Source: Chitinophaga parva
GTDB taxonomy: Bacteria; Bacteroidota; Bacteroidia; Chitinophagales; Chitinophagaceae
Direction: 5' to 3'
NCBI RefSeq assembly: GCF_003071345.1
Contig: NZ_QCYK01000001.1
Span: 1,550,001 to 1,614,000 of the forward strand
Length of the DNA: 64,000 bases
Below the pieces are notes generated by a model that saw nothing but the letters and a program-made list of their open reading frames with translations, was not told the origin of the DNA and searched no databases. The position numbers were made by a program, and so were the translations under genes. Each line of letters begins with the position of its first letter. Positions within the stretch are counted from its first letter, which is position 1. Shown one piece after another: positions 54,515 to 63,513 of this stretch.

Positions 54515-54561
54515 AACAAACAGGTACTTAACACCTTGTACCTAATACCTAATACAATTTT
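54515..54561 (+). repeat. Short repeat words in the nuoC-nuoD spacer
   Basis: AGGTAC and GTACCT form an inverted repeat (54522-54543) and CTAATAC is repeated in tandem. The words CTTGTAC and GGTAC are shared with the lpxB upstream spacer at 32830-32961. Confidence 0.55.
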
Positions 54562-55776
54562 ATGTCTAATCCGCATATATCATTACCACAAGGATCATTG
54601 GAGAAGCAGACCACCACGCTGAACCTGGGGCCTACGCACCCGGCTACGCACGGGGTGTTCCAGAATATCCTGGAAATGGATGGGGAGCGCGTTGTGAGCG
54701 CTGTGCCTACCGTGGGATATATTCACCGGGCATTTGAAAAGATCGCTGAGCGCCGCCCTTACTTCCAGATCGCGCCGCTCACAGACCGCCTGAACTATTG
54801 CTCTTCCCCGATCAACAATATGGGCTGGCACCTTACCACGGAAAGGCTGCTGGGTATTACCCTGCCCAAGCGCGTGGAGTACCTGCGCATTGTGATCATG
54901 GAGCTGGCCCGCATCACCGACCACATTGTATGTAATGGGGTAGTGGGGGTGGACACCGGCGCTTTCACCGGCTTCCTCTACATCATGGAGTTCCGTGAAC
55001 TGGTGTATGAAATTTATGAAGAAGTATGCGGCTCCCGCCTCACGACCAACATTGGCCGCGTAGGTGGTTTTGAACGCAACTTCACCAATACCGCTTTTGA
55101 AAAGATCGAACGTTTCCTCAAGGAATTCCCGAAAGCCCTGAAGGAGTTTGAAACACTGCTGGTGCGCAACCGCATCTTCATTGAAAGAACCCAGGGCGTG
55201 GGCGCCATCACCGCGGAACGTGCGCTGAACTATGGCTTTACCGGTCCTAACCTGCGTGCAGCCGGGGTAGACTACGACGTGCGCGTGGCACATCCCTACA
55301 GCAGCTACGGCGACTTTAAGTTTGATATTCCCGTAGGTACCACCGGCGATTGCTACGACCGTTTCCTGGTGCGTGGCGAAGAAATGTGGCAAAGCCTCAG
55401 CATCATCCGCCAGGCCATGGAAAAGATCCAGGAGCTGCCCGCCGATGTATACCATGCAGACGTTCCCGCTTACTACCTGCCGGATAAGAGCGATGTATAT
55501 ACCAAGATGGAAGCATTGATCTACCACTTTAAGATCATCATGGGGGAAACCGAAATGCTGCCCGGTGAGCTGTATAACGCAGTGGAAGGTGCAAACGGGG
55601 AACTCGGTTTCTACGTGATCAGTGATGGTGGCCGCAGCCCTTACCGCCTGCATTTCCGCCGTCCCTGCTTCATTTACTACCAGGCTTACCCTGAGCTGAT
55701 CAAGGGCGCTATGCTGGCCGATGCGGTGATCTGCATGAGTAGCCTGAACCTGATCGCTGGTGAACTGGACGCGTAG
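54562..55776 (+). CDS. nuoD: NADH:quinone oxidoreductase subunit D
   Basis: A 404-aa 49-kDa subunit lining the quinone cavity. It has LNLGPTHPATHGV at the start and ends in the family pattern DPVMGEVDR-like LIAGELDA. The conserved HRAFEKIAE near residue 58 is the quinone-site region. Confidence 0.96.
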   Translation: MSNPHISLPQGSLEKQTTTLNLGPTHPATHGVFQNILEMDGERVVSAVPTVGYIHRAFEKIAERRPYFQIAPLTDRLNYCSSPINNMGWHLTTERLLGITLPKRVEYLRIVIMELARITDHIVCNGVVGVDTGAFTGFLYIMEFRELVYEIYEEVCGSRLTTNIGRVGGFERNFTNTAFEKIERFLKEFPKALKEFETLLVRNRIFIERTQGVGAITAERALNYGFTGPNLRAAGVDYDVRVAHPYSSYGDFKFDIPVGTTGDCYDRFLVRGEEMWQSLSIIRQAMEKIQELPADVYHADVPAYYLPDKSDVYTKMEALIYHFKIIMGETEMLPGELYNAVEGANGELGFYVISDGGRSPYRLHFRRPCFIYYQAYPELIKGAMLADAVICMSSLNLIAGELDA

Positions 55777-55836
55777 TATATCAAAATAATCAAAGCAACA
55801 GGCTGGCGGTAGGCGCCGCCGGCTAAATGAAATAAT

Positions 55837-56328
55837 ATGGTTCAATTTTCTGAAGAGAAGCTGAATAAAGTAAAAGAGATCATTGCCCGCTACCCGGACG
55901 GTAAGCAGAAAAGCGCGCTGCTGCCCGTGTTGCACCTGGCGCAGGAGACGTTTGACGGATGGCTGAGCAGTGAGACCATGGACTACGTTGCCACCCTGCT
56001 GCACCTGGAGCCCATCGAAGTATACGAGGTGGCCACCTTTTACAGCATGTACAACCTGGCGCCCGTGGGTAAATACGTGTTTGAAGTATGCCAGACCGGC
56101 CCCTGCATGCTGCGCGGGTCAGACGACATCATTGCCTACATCAGGCAGACACTGGGCATTAACGTGGGCGAAACCACGGCGGATGGCCTGTTTACGCTGA
56201 AAACCGTGGAGTGCCTGGGCGCCTGTGGCTACGCCCCCATGATGCAGCTGGGCAAGCATTACCGGGAGCACCTCACCCCTGCAAAAGTGGATGAGATCAT
56301 CGCGGAATGCCGCGCCAAGCACGCCTAA
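55837..56328 (+). CDS. nuoE: NADH:quinone oxidoreductase subunit E
   Basis: A 163-aa thioredoxin-fold subunit with the [2Fe-2S] N1a site: CQTGPC (C-x4-C) near residue 90 and CLGAC (C-x3-C) near 127. nuoF follows 90 bp downstream. Confidence 0.95.
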   Translation: MVQFSEEKLNKVKEIIARYPDGKQKSALLPVLHLAQETFDGWLSSETMDYVATLLHLEPIEVYEVATFYSMYNLAPVGKYVFEVCQTGPCMLRGSDDIIAYIRQTLGINVGETTADGLFTLKTVECLGACGYAPMMQLGKHYREHLTPAKVDEIIAECRAKHA

Positions 56329-56418
56329 GCTTACTTTAATATCGATTGAATAGACAAATAGTTGCGGATAAGGCAGGCCTCATAACCTGTGATCATTCAA
56401 CTTCCTACTTTGAAATAT

Positions 56419-57780
56419 ATGGGACGCAAATTACTGTTAGATAAAGCGCATATACCAGGCATCCGGTACTACGATACCTACCGGGGCAATGGTGGCTATG
56501 CCGCGGCGGAAAAAGCGCTGAAAGGCATGACCCCTGACCAGGTACTGGACGAAGTGAAAAAGAGCGGCCTCAGAGGCCGCGGTGGTGCGGGCTTTCCCAC
56601 CGGTATGAAATGGAGCTTCATTGCCAAACCGGAAGGCGTACCCCGCTACCTGGTGTGCAATGCGGACGAGTCGGAACCGGGTACCTTCAAGGACCGCTAC
56701 CTGATGGAATTTATCCCACACATTCTCATTGAAGGGCTGATCATCTCCAGCTACACCCTGGGTGCAAATACCTGCTATATCTACATCCGCGGTGAATACG
56801 CCTGGATCCCCGAGATCCTGGAAGAAGCCATTGCCGACGCCAAAAAGAATGGCTGGCTGGGCAAGAACATCCAGGGCAGCGGTTTTGACCTGGAAATTTA
56901 TGTACAACGCGGCGCCGGCGCTTACATCTGTGGCGAGGAAACGGCCCTGATCGAATCACTGGAAGGCAAGCGTGGCAATCCCCGCATCAAGCCGCCCTTC
57001 CCGGCGGTGAAAGGCCTCTGGCAAAGCCCCACGGTGGTAAACAACGTGGAAACCCTGGCTGCCGTAGTGCCCATCCTCAACATTGGTGGTGAGGAATACG
57101 CCAAGATCGGTATCGGAAAATCCACCGGTACAAAGCTCATCTCCGCCTGCGGCAATATCAATAAGCCGGGGGTATACGAGATAGAGATGAACATTTCCGT
57201 AGAAGAATTCATTTACTCCGAAGAATATTGCGGGGGCATTCCCAATGGCAAACGCCTGAAGGCCTGCATCCCCGGCGGTTCCTCCGTACCCATCCTGCCG
57301 GCCAACCTGCTGTTTAAAACAGCAAAGGGTGACACCCGCATGATGACCTACGAAAGCCTGAGCGATGGCGGCTTTGCCACCGGTACCATGATGGGCTCCG
57401 GCGGTTTTATTGTGCTGGATGAAGATCAGTGCGTGGTGAAGAACACCCTCACCTTTGCACGCTTTTACCGCCATGAAAGCTGCGGCCAGTGCAGCCCCTG
57501 CCGTGAAGGTACCGGCTGGATGGAGAAAGTGCTGAAGAATATTGAAACCGGTAAAGGTAAAATGTCCGACATAGACCTGCTCTGGGACATCCAGCGCAAG
57601 ATCGAAGGTAACACCATCTGCCCGCTGGGCGATGCTGCTGCCTGGCCGGTAGCTGCCGCCATCCGTCATTTCCGTGATGAATTTGAGTGGCACATTACCC
57701 ACCCGGAAGAAGCCCAGGTACGCAACTTTGGCCTGGCGCATTATGCAGACCCGCTGCCTGTAGCAGCAGTACCTGCCTGA
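56419..57780 (+). CDS. nuoF: NADH:quinone oxidoreductase subunit F
   Basis: A 453-aa subunit binding NADH and FMN. GLRGRGGAGFPTGMKW is the NADH/FMN-binding stretch near residue 53 and CGQCSPC near 355, with a later Cys in NTICPLGD, ligates cluster N3. The ATG at 56419 (MGRKLLLDK) is the usual Bacteroidota start; a GTG at 56389 is in frame but less likely. Confidence 0.96.
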   Translation: MGRKLLLDKAHIPGIRYYDTYRGNGGYAAAEKALKGMTPDQVLDEVKKSGLRGRGGAGFPTGMKWSFIAKPEGVPRYLVCNADESEPGTFKDRYLMEFIPHILIEGLIISSYTLGANTCYIYIRGEYAWIPEILEEAIADAKKNGWLGKNIQGSGFDLEIYVQRGAGAYICGEETALIESLEGKRGNPRIKPPFPAVKGLWQSPTVVNNVETLAAVVPILNIGGEEYAKIGIGKSTGTKLISACGNINKPGVYEIEMNISVEEFIYSEEYCGGIPNGKRLKACIPGGSSVPILPANLLFKTAKGDTRMMTYESLSDGGFATGTMMGSGGFIVLDEDQCVVKNTLTFARFYRHESCGQCSPCREGTGWMEKVLKNIETGKGKMSDIDLLWDIQRKIEGNTICPLGDAAAWPVAAAIRHFRDEFEWHITHPEEAQVRNFGLAHYADPLPVAAVPA

Positions 57781-57871
57781 TAAAGAAATGAGCAGCCGGA
57801 ACATCCCGCTGGCAGGGCCTTTGGCTTACTAACGGGAACGGTTATACGGTAAACATATTAAGACTAAGCCG

Positions 57872-58981
57872 ATGGCAGACGAACAAAAATTATTCAAAGT
57901 AAAGATCGATAATATCACGGTGGAAGTGGCTCCGGGCACTACCATCCTCAATGCGGCCCGCCTCATTGGGGGCGATGTGGTACCGCCGGCCATGTGTTAT
58001 TATTCCAAGCTGGAGGGCAGCGGCGGTAAGTGCCGTACCTGCCTGGTGAAAGTGACCAAAGGCTCTGAAGCCGATCCCCGCCCTATGCCCAAGCTGGTGG
58101 CCAGCTGCCGCACCACGGTAATGGACGGGATGGAAGTGGCTAACATCACCTCCCCGGAAGTGGTGGACGCCCGCAAGAGCATCGTGGAGTTCCTGCTGAT
58201 CAACCACCCCCTGGACTGCCCCGTGTGCGACCAGGCCGGTGAATGCCACCTGCAGGACCTCAGTTATGAGCATGGCGTGAGCGCCACCCGCTACGAGTTC
58301 AAACGCCGCACGTTTGATAAGGTAGACCTGGGCGACAAGATCAAGCTGCACATGACCCGCTGCATTCTCTGCTACCGCTGCGTATTCACCGCAGACCAGC
58401 TCACCGAAAAACGGGAACATGGTATCCTGGGCCGCGGTGACCATTCGGAGATCAGCACCTACATTGAAAAGAACCTGGACAACGACTTTATCGGCAACGT
58501 GATTGACGTGTGCCCGGTAGGTGCCCTCACTGATAAGACCTTCCGCTTTAAGAACCGTGTATGGTTCCTGAAACCGATGGATGCACACCGCAACTGTGAG
58601 AACCCGAAATGCTGTGGCAAAACAGTGCTCTGGATGCGTGGTGATGAAGTATTCCGCGTAACCGCCCGCAAGGACCAGTACGGGGAAGTGGAAGCCTACA
58701 TCTGCGACACCTGCCGCTTTGAAAAGAAAGAGGCCAGTGACTGGGTGATTGAAGGTCCGCGTAAGATAGACCGCCACTCCGTTATTTCACAGGGCCACTA
58801 CGTAGGCACCGTGAAACCGGAAGAGACCATCGTGAAAGTAATGGATGGCCGTGCGCCCAAGCTGCTGATGGATATCCACAGCGTGAGCGAGGTAAACCGC
58901 CCGGAGATAGACCTGTCCAAAATTGAAGGACCGGCCCACTCGGATGATTTTAAAACAAACGGCGTACAACACCAACAATAG
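57872..58981 (+). CDS. nuoG: NADH:quinone oxidoreductase subunit G, short form
   Basis: A 369-aa protein carrying only the N-terminal iron-sulfur part of NuoG: plant-type [2Fe-2S] ligands in the first 80 residues (GGKCRTC), the HxxxCxxC-type site CPVCDQAGEC near 112 and a [4Fe-4S] site CILCYRC with a later CPVGAL. The large molybdopterin-oxidoreductase-like C-terminal domain of the roughly 900-aa subunit is absent, but the gene is intact and nuoH starts 9 bp later. Confidence 0.9.
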   Translation: MADEQKLFKVKIDNITVEVAPGTTILNAARLIGGDVVPPAMCYYSKLEGSGGKCRTCLVKVTKGSEADPRPMPKLVASCRTTVMDGMEVANITSPEVVDARKSIVEFLLINHPLDCPVCDQAGECHLQDLSYEHGVSATRYEFKRRTFDKVDLGDKIKLHMTRCILCYRCVFTADQLTEKREHGILGRGDHSEISTYIEKNLDNDFIGNVIDVCPVGALTDKTFRFKNRVWFLKPMDAHRNCENPKCCGKTVLWMRGDEVFRVTARKDQYGEVEAYICDTCRFEKKEASDWVIEGPRKIDRHSVISQGHYVGTVKPEETIVKVMDGRAPKLLMDIHSVSEVNRPEIDLSKIEGPAHSDDFKTNGVQHQQ

Positions 58982-58990
58982 CGACAACCT

Positions 58991-60043
58991 ATGATGATGC
59001 AGATCTCTTTTGACTTAGTTTATTTACTCGACAAGGTACTGTTGATTGTGGGCGTGCTGGCGCTTTCCCTGCTGGTGGCCATGTACTCTACCTGGGGCGA
59101 AAGAAAAGTGGCTGGCTGGATCCAGGACCGCTATGGTCCTAACCGTGCGGGTCCCCTGGGTATCCTGCAACCCCTGGCGGATGGTGGTAAGCTGTTTTTC
59201 AAGGAAGAAATCATTCCGGCAAACTCTAACCGTTTCCTCTTCATCCTGGGCCCGTCCCTGGCTATGCTGGTAGCTTGTATGACCAGCGCCGTGATCCCCT
59301 GGGGCGATGTACTGGAAGTAGGCGGCCGCCAGATCTCCCTGCAGGTGGCAGATGTGAACATTGGTGTGCTGTACATCTTTGCCGTAGTGAGCCTGGGTGT
59401 ATATGGTGTAATGCTGGGCGGCTGGGGCTCTAACAATAAATTTTCCCTGCTGGCCGCGCTGCGAGGCGCTTCCCAGATCATTTCCTACGAGCTGGCCATG
59501 GGGCTGTCCCTGATTTCCCTGGTAATGCTCACCGGTTCTCTCAGCATTAAAGACATCGTGGAGCAGCAGCGCCATGGCCTCTGGAACATTGTGTACCAGC
59601 CCCTGGGCTTCCTGATCTTCCTGATCTGCTCTTTTGCGGAGTGTACCCGTACCCCGTTTGACCTTACCGAAGCAGACTCTGAGCTGAACGGTGGTTACCA
59701 CCTGGAGTACTCTTCCATGAAGCTGGGCTTTTACCTGTTTGCAGAGTACATCAATATGTTCATCAGCTCTGCGCTGATGGCAAGCCTGTACTTTGGCGGT
59801 TACAGCTTCCCCGGCATGGATAGTCTGGGCCTGTCTGTGAATGCCACAACTGTACTGGGTTTCCTGGCACTGTTCATCAAGATCATCGCTTTCCTGTTCT
59901 TCTTTATGTGGGTACGCTGGACGCTGCCGCGCTTCCGCTATGACCAGCTGATGCGCCTGGGCTGGAATATGCTGATCCCCCTAGCACTTTTCAACATGCT
60001 GATCACCGGCGGCCTCATTCTCTGGCAGGGACACGGACATTAA
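58991..60043 (+). CDS. nuoH: NADH:quinone oxidoreductase subunit H
   Basis: A 350-aa membrane subunit at the quinone entry, about eight helices. RYGPNRAGPLGILQPLADG and the acidic ECTRTPFDLTEADSELNGGY loop are fully conserved. Starts 9 bp after nuoG. Confidence 0.97.
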   Translation: MMMQISFDLVYLLDKVLLIVGVLALSLLVAMYSTWGERKVAGWIQDRYGPNRAGPLGILQPLADGGKLFFKEEIIPANSNRFLFILGPSLAMLVACMTSAVIPWGDVLEVGGRQISLQVADVNIGVLYIFAVVSLGVYGVMLGGWGSNNKFSLLAALRGASQIISYELAMGLSLISLVMLTGSLSIKDIVEQQRHGLWNIVYQPLGFLIFLICSFAECTRTPFDLTEADSELNGGYHLEYSSMKLGFYLFAEYINMFISSALMASLYFGGYSFPGMDSLGLSVNATTVLGFLALFIKIIAFLFFFMWVRWTLPRFRYDQLMRLGWNMLIPLALFNMLITGGLILWQGHGH

Positions 60044-60073
60044 TACGATATTTCAACAATAATATTCTGCATT

Positions 60074-60577
60074 ATGCAAGCATTAACAGAAAGGGCTAAA
60101 CTGGTAGACCGCAAGCCCATGACTTTTGTGGAGCGCCTCTACCTTTGGAACATCTTCAAAGGGATGATCATCACCTTTGCCCACCTGTTCAAGAAAAAAG
60201 TGACGGTGAAATACCCGGAACAGAAACGTGAATTCAGCCCGGTATTCCGCGGGTTGCATATTCTCAACCGCGACAGCGAAGGCCGGGAGAACTGCACCGC
60301 GTGCGGTTTGTGCGCCGTAGCCTGCCCGGCGGAAGCCATCACCATGGAAGCGGCAGAACGTAAGCCAGGTGAGGAACACCTGTACCGGGAAGAGAAATAC
60401 GCAGCGCGTTATGAGATCAATATGCTGCGTTGCATCTTCTGCGGTTTCTGTGAAGAAGCCTGCCCTAAAGATGCGATCTACCTTACCGAAACATTTGCGC
60501 CGGCAAATTTCAAGCGCGAAGGTTTCATTTATGGCAAACCGGATCTGCTGATCCCGCATCCTAAAACCGGTCAATAA
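60074..60577 (+). CDS. nuoI: NADH:quinone oxidoreductase subunit I
   Basis: A 167-aa subunit with two [4Fe-4S] ferredoxin motifs (CTACGLCAVACP and CIFCGFCEEACP), clusters N6a and N6b, delivering electrons to N2 in NuoB. Confidence 0.97.
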   Translation: MQALTERAKLVDRKPMTFVERLYLWNIFKGMIITFAHLFKKKVTVKYPEQKREFSPVFRGLHILNRDSEGRENCTACGLCAVACPAEAITMEAAERKPGEEHLYREEKYAARYEINMLRCIFCGFCEEACPKDAIYLTETFAPANFKREGFIYGKPDLLIPHPKTGQ

Positions 60578-60639
60578 CGTTTACGCAAGACTGCGGCCCG
60601 CAAAGGGCTGTGGCATTGGAAAATAGTCACTAACTAACA

Positions 60640-61131
60640 ATGGGTATTCAACAAACTCTTTTCATGGTATTGGCTGTGATCTCCCTGATCACGGCGCTGG
60701 GTGTGGTACTGAGCAAAAGCCCTGTAAGCAGCGTGCTTTGCCTCATCCTGACCTTTTTTACCATTGCAGGTCACTACATCCTGCTGAACGCACAGTTCCT
60801 CGCGGTGGTGCACATCATCGTGTATGCAGGCGCCATCATGGTACTCTTCCTGTTCGTGATCATGCTCATGAACCTGAATACGGAAGGGGAGCCGCAAAAA
60901 CGCAACTGGCTTAAATATGCAGGCGCCATCAGTGGTGGTGCACTGCTGGTGGTACTGGTAGCCGCTATCCGCGACACTTCCATGCCTGCCCTGTCCCCCC
61001 AGTCTACGGATGTAGGCCTTATCCACAACCTGGGCACCCTGCTGTTCAGCAAATATGTAGCGCCGTTTGAGATCAGCAGCGTGCTGTTTCTCAGCGCCAT
61101 GGTAGGAGCCGTGGTAGTGGGCAAGAAGTAA
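60640..61131 (+). CDS. nuoJ: NADH:quinone oxidoreductase subunit J
   Basis: A 163-aa membrane subunit with five helices; the conserved helix VHIIVYAGAIMVLFLFVIMLM near residue 60 contains the pi-bulge region. nuoK follows 31 bp later. Confidence 0.94.
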   Translation: MGIQQTLFMVLAVISLITALGVVLSKSPVSSVLCLILTFFTIAGHYILLNAQFLAVVHIIVYAGAIMVLFLFVIMLMNLNTEGEPQKRNWLKYAGAISGGALLVVLVAAIRDTSMPALSPQSTDVGLIHNLGTLLFSKYVAPFEISSVLFLSAMVGAVVVGKK

Positions 61132-61162
61132 ACAACGATCCTAACAATTCAACAATCTAACA

Positions 61163-61480
61163 ATGCCTGTACAGTATTATATCTTTTTGAGCGTGGCCCT
61201 GTTCTGCATCGGTGTGATGGGTGTATTGATGCGCCGCAATGCGATCATCATTTTTATGTGCGTGGAGCTGATGCTGAATGCCGTGAACCTGCTGATGGTG
61301 GCCTTCTCCAAAATGTGGGCAGACGCCGGGCATGCAGATGCGGGCGCTGCACAGATCTTTGTATTTTTCATCATGGTGGTAGCCGCCGCAGAAGTAGCCG
61401 TAGGCCTGGCCATCATTGTTATGATGTACCGCAATACGCATTCTGTGGATATTAATTTATTGAACAGACTTAAAAACTAA
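61163..61480 (+). CDS. nuoK: NADH:quinone oxidoreductase subunit K
   Basis: A 105-aa three-helix membrane subunit. Conserved Glu residues lie in [15 protein letters not shown] and in [11 protein letters not shown], the proton-channel carboxylates. Length typical. Confidence 0.96.
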   Translation: MPVQYYIFLSVALFCIGVMGVLMRRNAIIIFMCVELMLNAVNLLMVAFSKMWADAGHADAGAAQIFVFFIMVVAAAEVAVGLAIIVMMYRNTHSVDINLLNRLKN

Positions 61481-61580
61481 ATTGTTGGATGGTAAGATTG
61501 TTAGATGGTTTTAGAACGGTCCAACAATTCAACCATTTGGCAGTCTAACATCTAAATATCGTCGTACAAATAGATACTAA
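61481..61580. repeat. Spacer of short repeat words between nuoK and nuoL
   Basis: The 100-bp spacer contains ATTGTTGGATGG, GATTGTTAGATGG, CCAACAATTCAACC and CTAACATC, i.e. several copies of one word on both strands. GATTGTTAGATGG (61496-61508) is the exact complement of a word in the 43652-43740 spacer; related words occur between nuoJ and nuoK (61132-61162). Confidence 0.6.
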
Positions 61581-63476
61581 ATGAGCAATCTAGTTTGGCT
61601 GGTACCGCTGTTACCATTCATAGGTTTTCTGGTAAATGGATTAGGAAGAAAATTCCTGCCCAAAGCAGGTGTAAGTGTGGTGGGGAGTGGCTCCGTGATT
61701 GCCGCTTTTGCTATTGCCGTAGGAATATTCCTGCAGGTGAAGGCTCCCGGCTTTACACCGCAGGTGGTTTCCCTGTTTGACTTCATTTCCGTGGGTAAGC
61801 TGCAGATCCCGTTTGCCTTCCAGGTAGACCAGCTGAGTGCCCTGTTCCTGCTCATCATTACCGGGGTAGGTTCGCTCATTCACATCTACTCCGTCGCTTA
61901 CATGCACGAGGAAAGCAACGAAGGCTTTGCGCGTTATTTTGCTTATCTCAATCTCTTCGTTTTCTCCATGCTGCTGCTGGTGCTGGGCGCCAACTATGTG
62001 ATGATGTTCATTGGCTGGGAAGGCGTGGGGCTTTGCTCTTACCTGCTGATCGGCTTTTGGTTCAAGAACCCGAGCTACAGCAAAGCGGCCAACAAGGCCT
62101 TTATCATGAACCGCATTGGTGACCTGGGCTTCCTGCTGGGCATCTTTTATATTATTGCCAACTTTGGTTCTGTAAGCTACGCAGCGGTATTCCCGCAGGC
62201 GGCCACCCTGGGTGCAGGCAACCACACGCTGGTGATCATTGCCGTGCTGTTGTTTATAGGTGCTATGGGTAAATCTGCACAGATCCCGCTGTACACCTGG
62301 CTGCCCGATGCGATGGCCGGTCCTACCCCGGTATCTGCCCTCATCCACGCGGCTACGATGGTAACTGCCGGCATCTACATGATTGCCCGCAGTAACGTGA
62401 TCTATACTTTGACCCCCAGCGTGCAGCAATTCATTGCCATCATTGGCGTGGCCACCGCGCTGCTGGCAGCTTCCATTGCCATAGCACAAAACGATATTAA
62501 GAAGGTGCTTGCTTACTCCACCGTGAGCCAGCTGGGTTATATGTTTATTGCCCTGGGCGTAGGTGCTTACGGTACCGCGGTATTCCACGTAATGACACAC
62601 GCCTTCTTCAAAGCCCTGCTTTTCCTGGGTTCCGGCTCCGTGATCCATGCCATGGGCGGAGAGCAGGATATCCGTAAAATGGGGGGGCTGAAAAAATACC
62701 TGCCCACTACCAACTGGACTTTCCTGGTGGGCTGTCTGGCCATTGCAGGTATTCCCGGCCTGTCCGGCTTCTTCTCTAAAGACGAGATCCTGGCCAGCGC
62801 TTTCGCTACCAACAAGATCATTTATGTACTGGCACTGCTGGGCGCTCTAATGACTGCCTTCTATATGTTCCGCCTGTACTTTATTACATTCACTGGTAGC
62901 TTCCGCGGCACACATGAGCAGGAACATCACTTACATGAAAGCCCTGCTGCCATGACCATTCCGCTGGTGATCCTGGCCCTGCTGTCCATCTTTGGCGGTT
63001 ATGTGGGCCTGCCGGAAATATTTGGTAAGAACATGCTCCATGAATACCTGGCACCCATCTTTGCACCCAGCGCTCCCTTTGCAGCCGTGCACGAACTGGA
63101 GCACTCCACGGAGATCATCCTGATGGTAATCAGCTCTGTATTGGTGATCGTGATGATCGCCTTTGCATGGGGCAGGTACCGCAACTACCAAGATAATGGT
63201 GCAGAAAGCACCGGCCTGACCAAGGTGCTGGAAAACAAGTGGTATGTAGATGAACTGTACGACGCCGTGATCGTGCGCCCGCTGATGGCCCTGAGCCAGT
63301 TCTTCAGCGAAGTGATGGAAAAAATGGGTATTGACCGCCTGGTAAATGGGATCGGCAAAACGGTACAGTGGGGAGGCCAGCAACTGCGGGTGATCCAGAA
63401 CGGCCAGGTAGGCTTCTACATATTTGCCATGGTATTGGGTATGATCGTATTACTGGTGATCGGCTTATTATTCTAA
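61581..63476 (+). CDS. nuoL: NADH:quinone oxidoreductase subunit L
   Basis: A 631-aa antiporter-like proton-pumping subunit with about 16 helices, including the long lateral helix near the C-terminus. FIGWEGVGLCSYLLIGFW and LPDAMAGPTPVSALIHAATMV with the channel Lys/Glu/His residues are conserved. nuoM starts 38 bp later. Confidence 0.97.
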   Translation: MSNLVWLVPLLPFIGFLVNGLGRKFLPKAGVSVVGSGSVIAAFAIAVGIFLQVKAPGFTPQVVSLFDFISVGKLQIPFAFQVDQLSALFLLIITGVGSLIHIYSVAYMHEESNEGFARYFAYLNLFVFSMLLLVLGANYVMMFIGWEGVGLCSYLLIGFWFKNPSYSKAANKAFIMNRIGDLGFLLGIFYIIANFGSVSYAAVFPQAATLGAGNHTLVIIAVLLFIGAMGKSAQIPLYTWLPDAMAGPTPVSALIHAATMVTAGIYMIARSNVIYTLTPSVQQFIAIIGVATALLAASIAIAQNDIKKVLAYSTVSQLGYMFIALGVGAYGTAVFHVMTHAFFKALLFLGSGSVIHAMGGEQDIRKMGGLKKYLPTTNWTFLVGCLAIAGIPGLSGFFSKDEILASAFATNKIIYVLALLGALMTAFYMFRLYFITFTGSFRGTHEQEHHLHESPAAMTIPLVILALLSIFGGYVGLPEIFGKNMLHEYLAPIFAPSAPFAAVHELEHSTEIILMVISSVLVIVMIAFAWGRYRNYQDNGAESTGLTKVLENKWYVDELYDAVIVRPLMALSQFFSEVMEKMGIDRLVNGIGKTVQWGGQQLRVIQNGQVGFYIFAMVLGMIVLLVIGLLF

Positions 63477-63513
63477 CACTCAAAGCGGAAGTTACAAGCG
63501 CAAGAAATAGATT

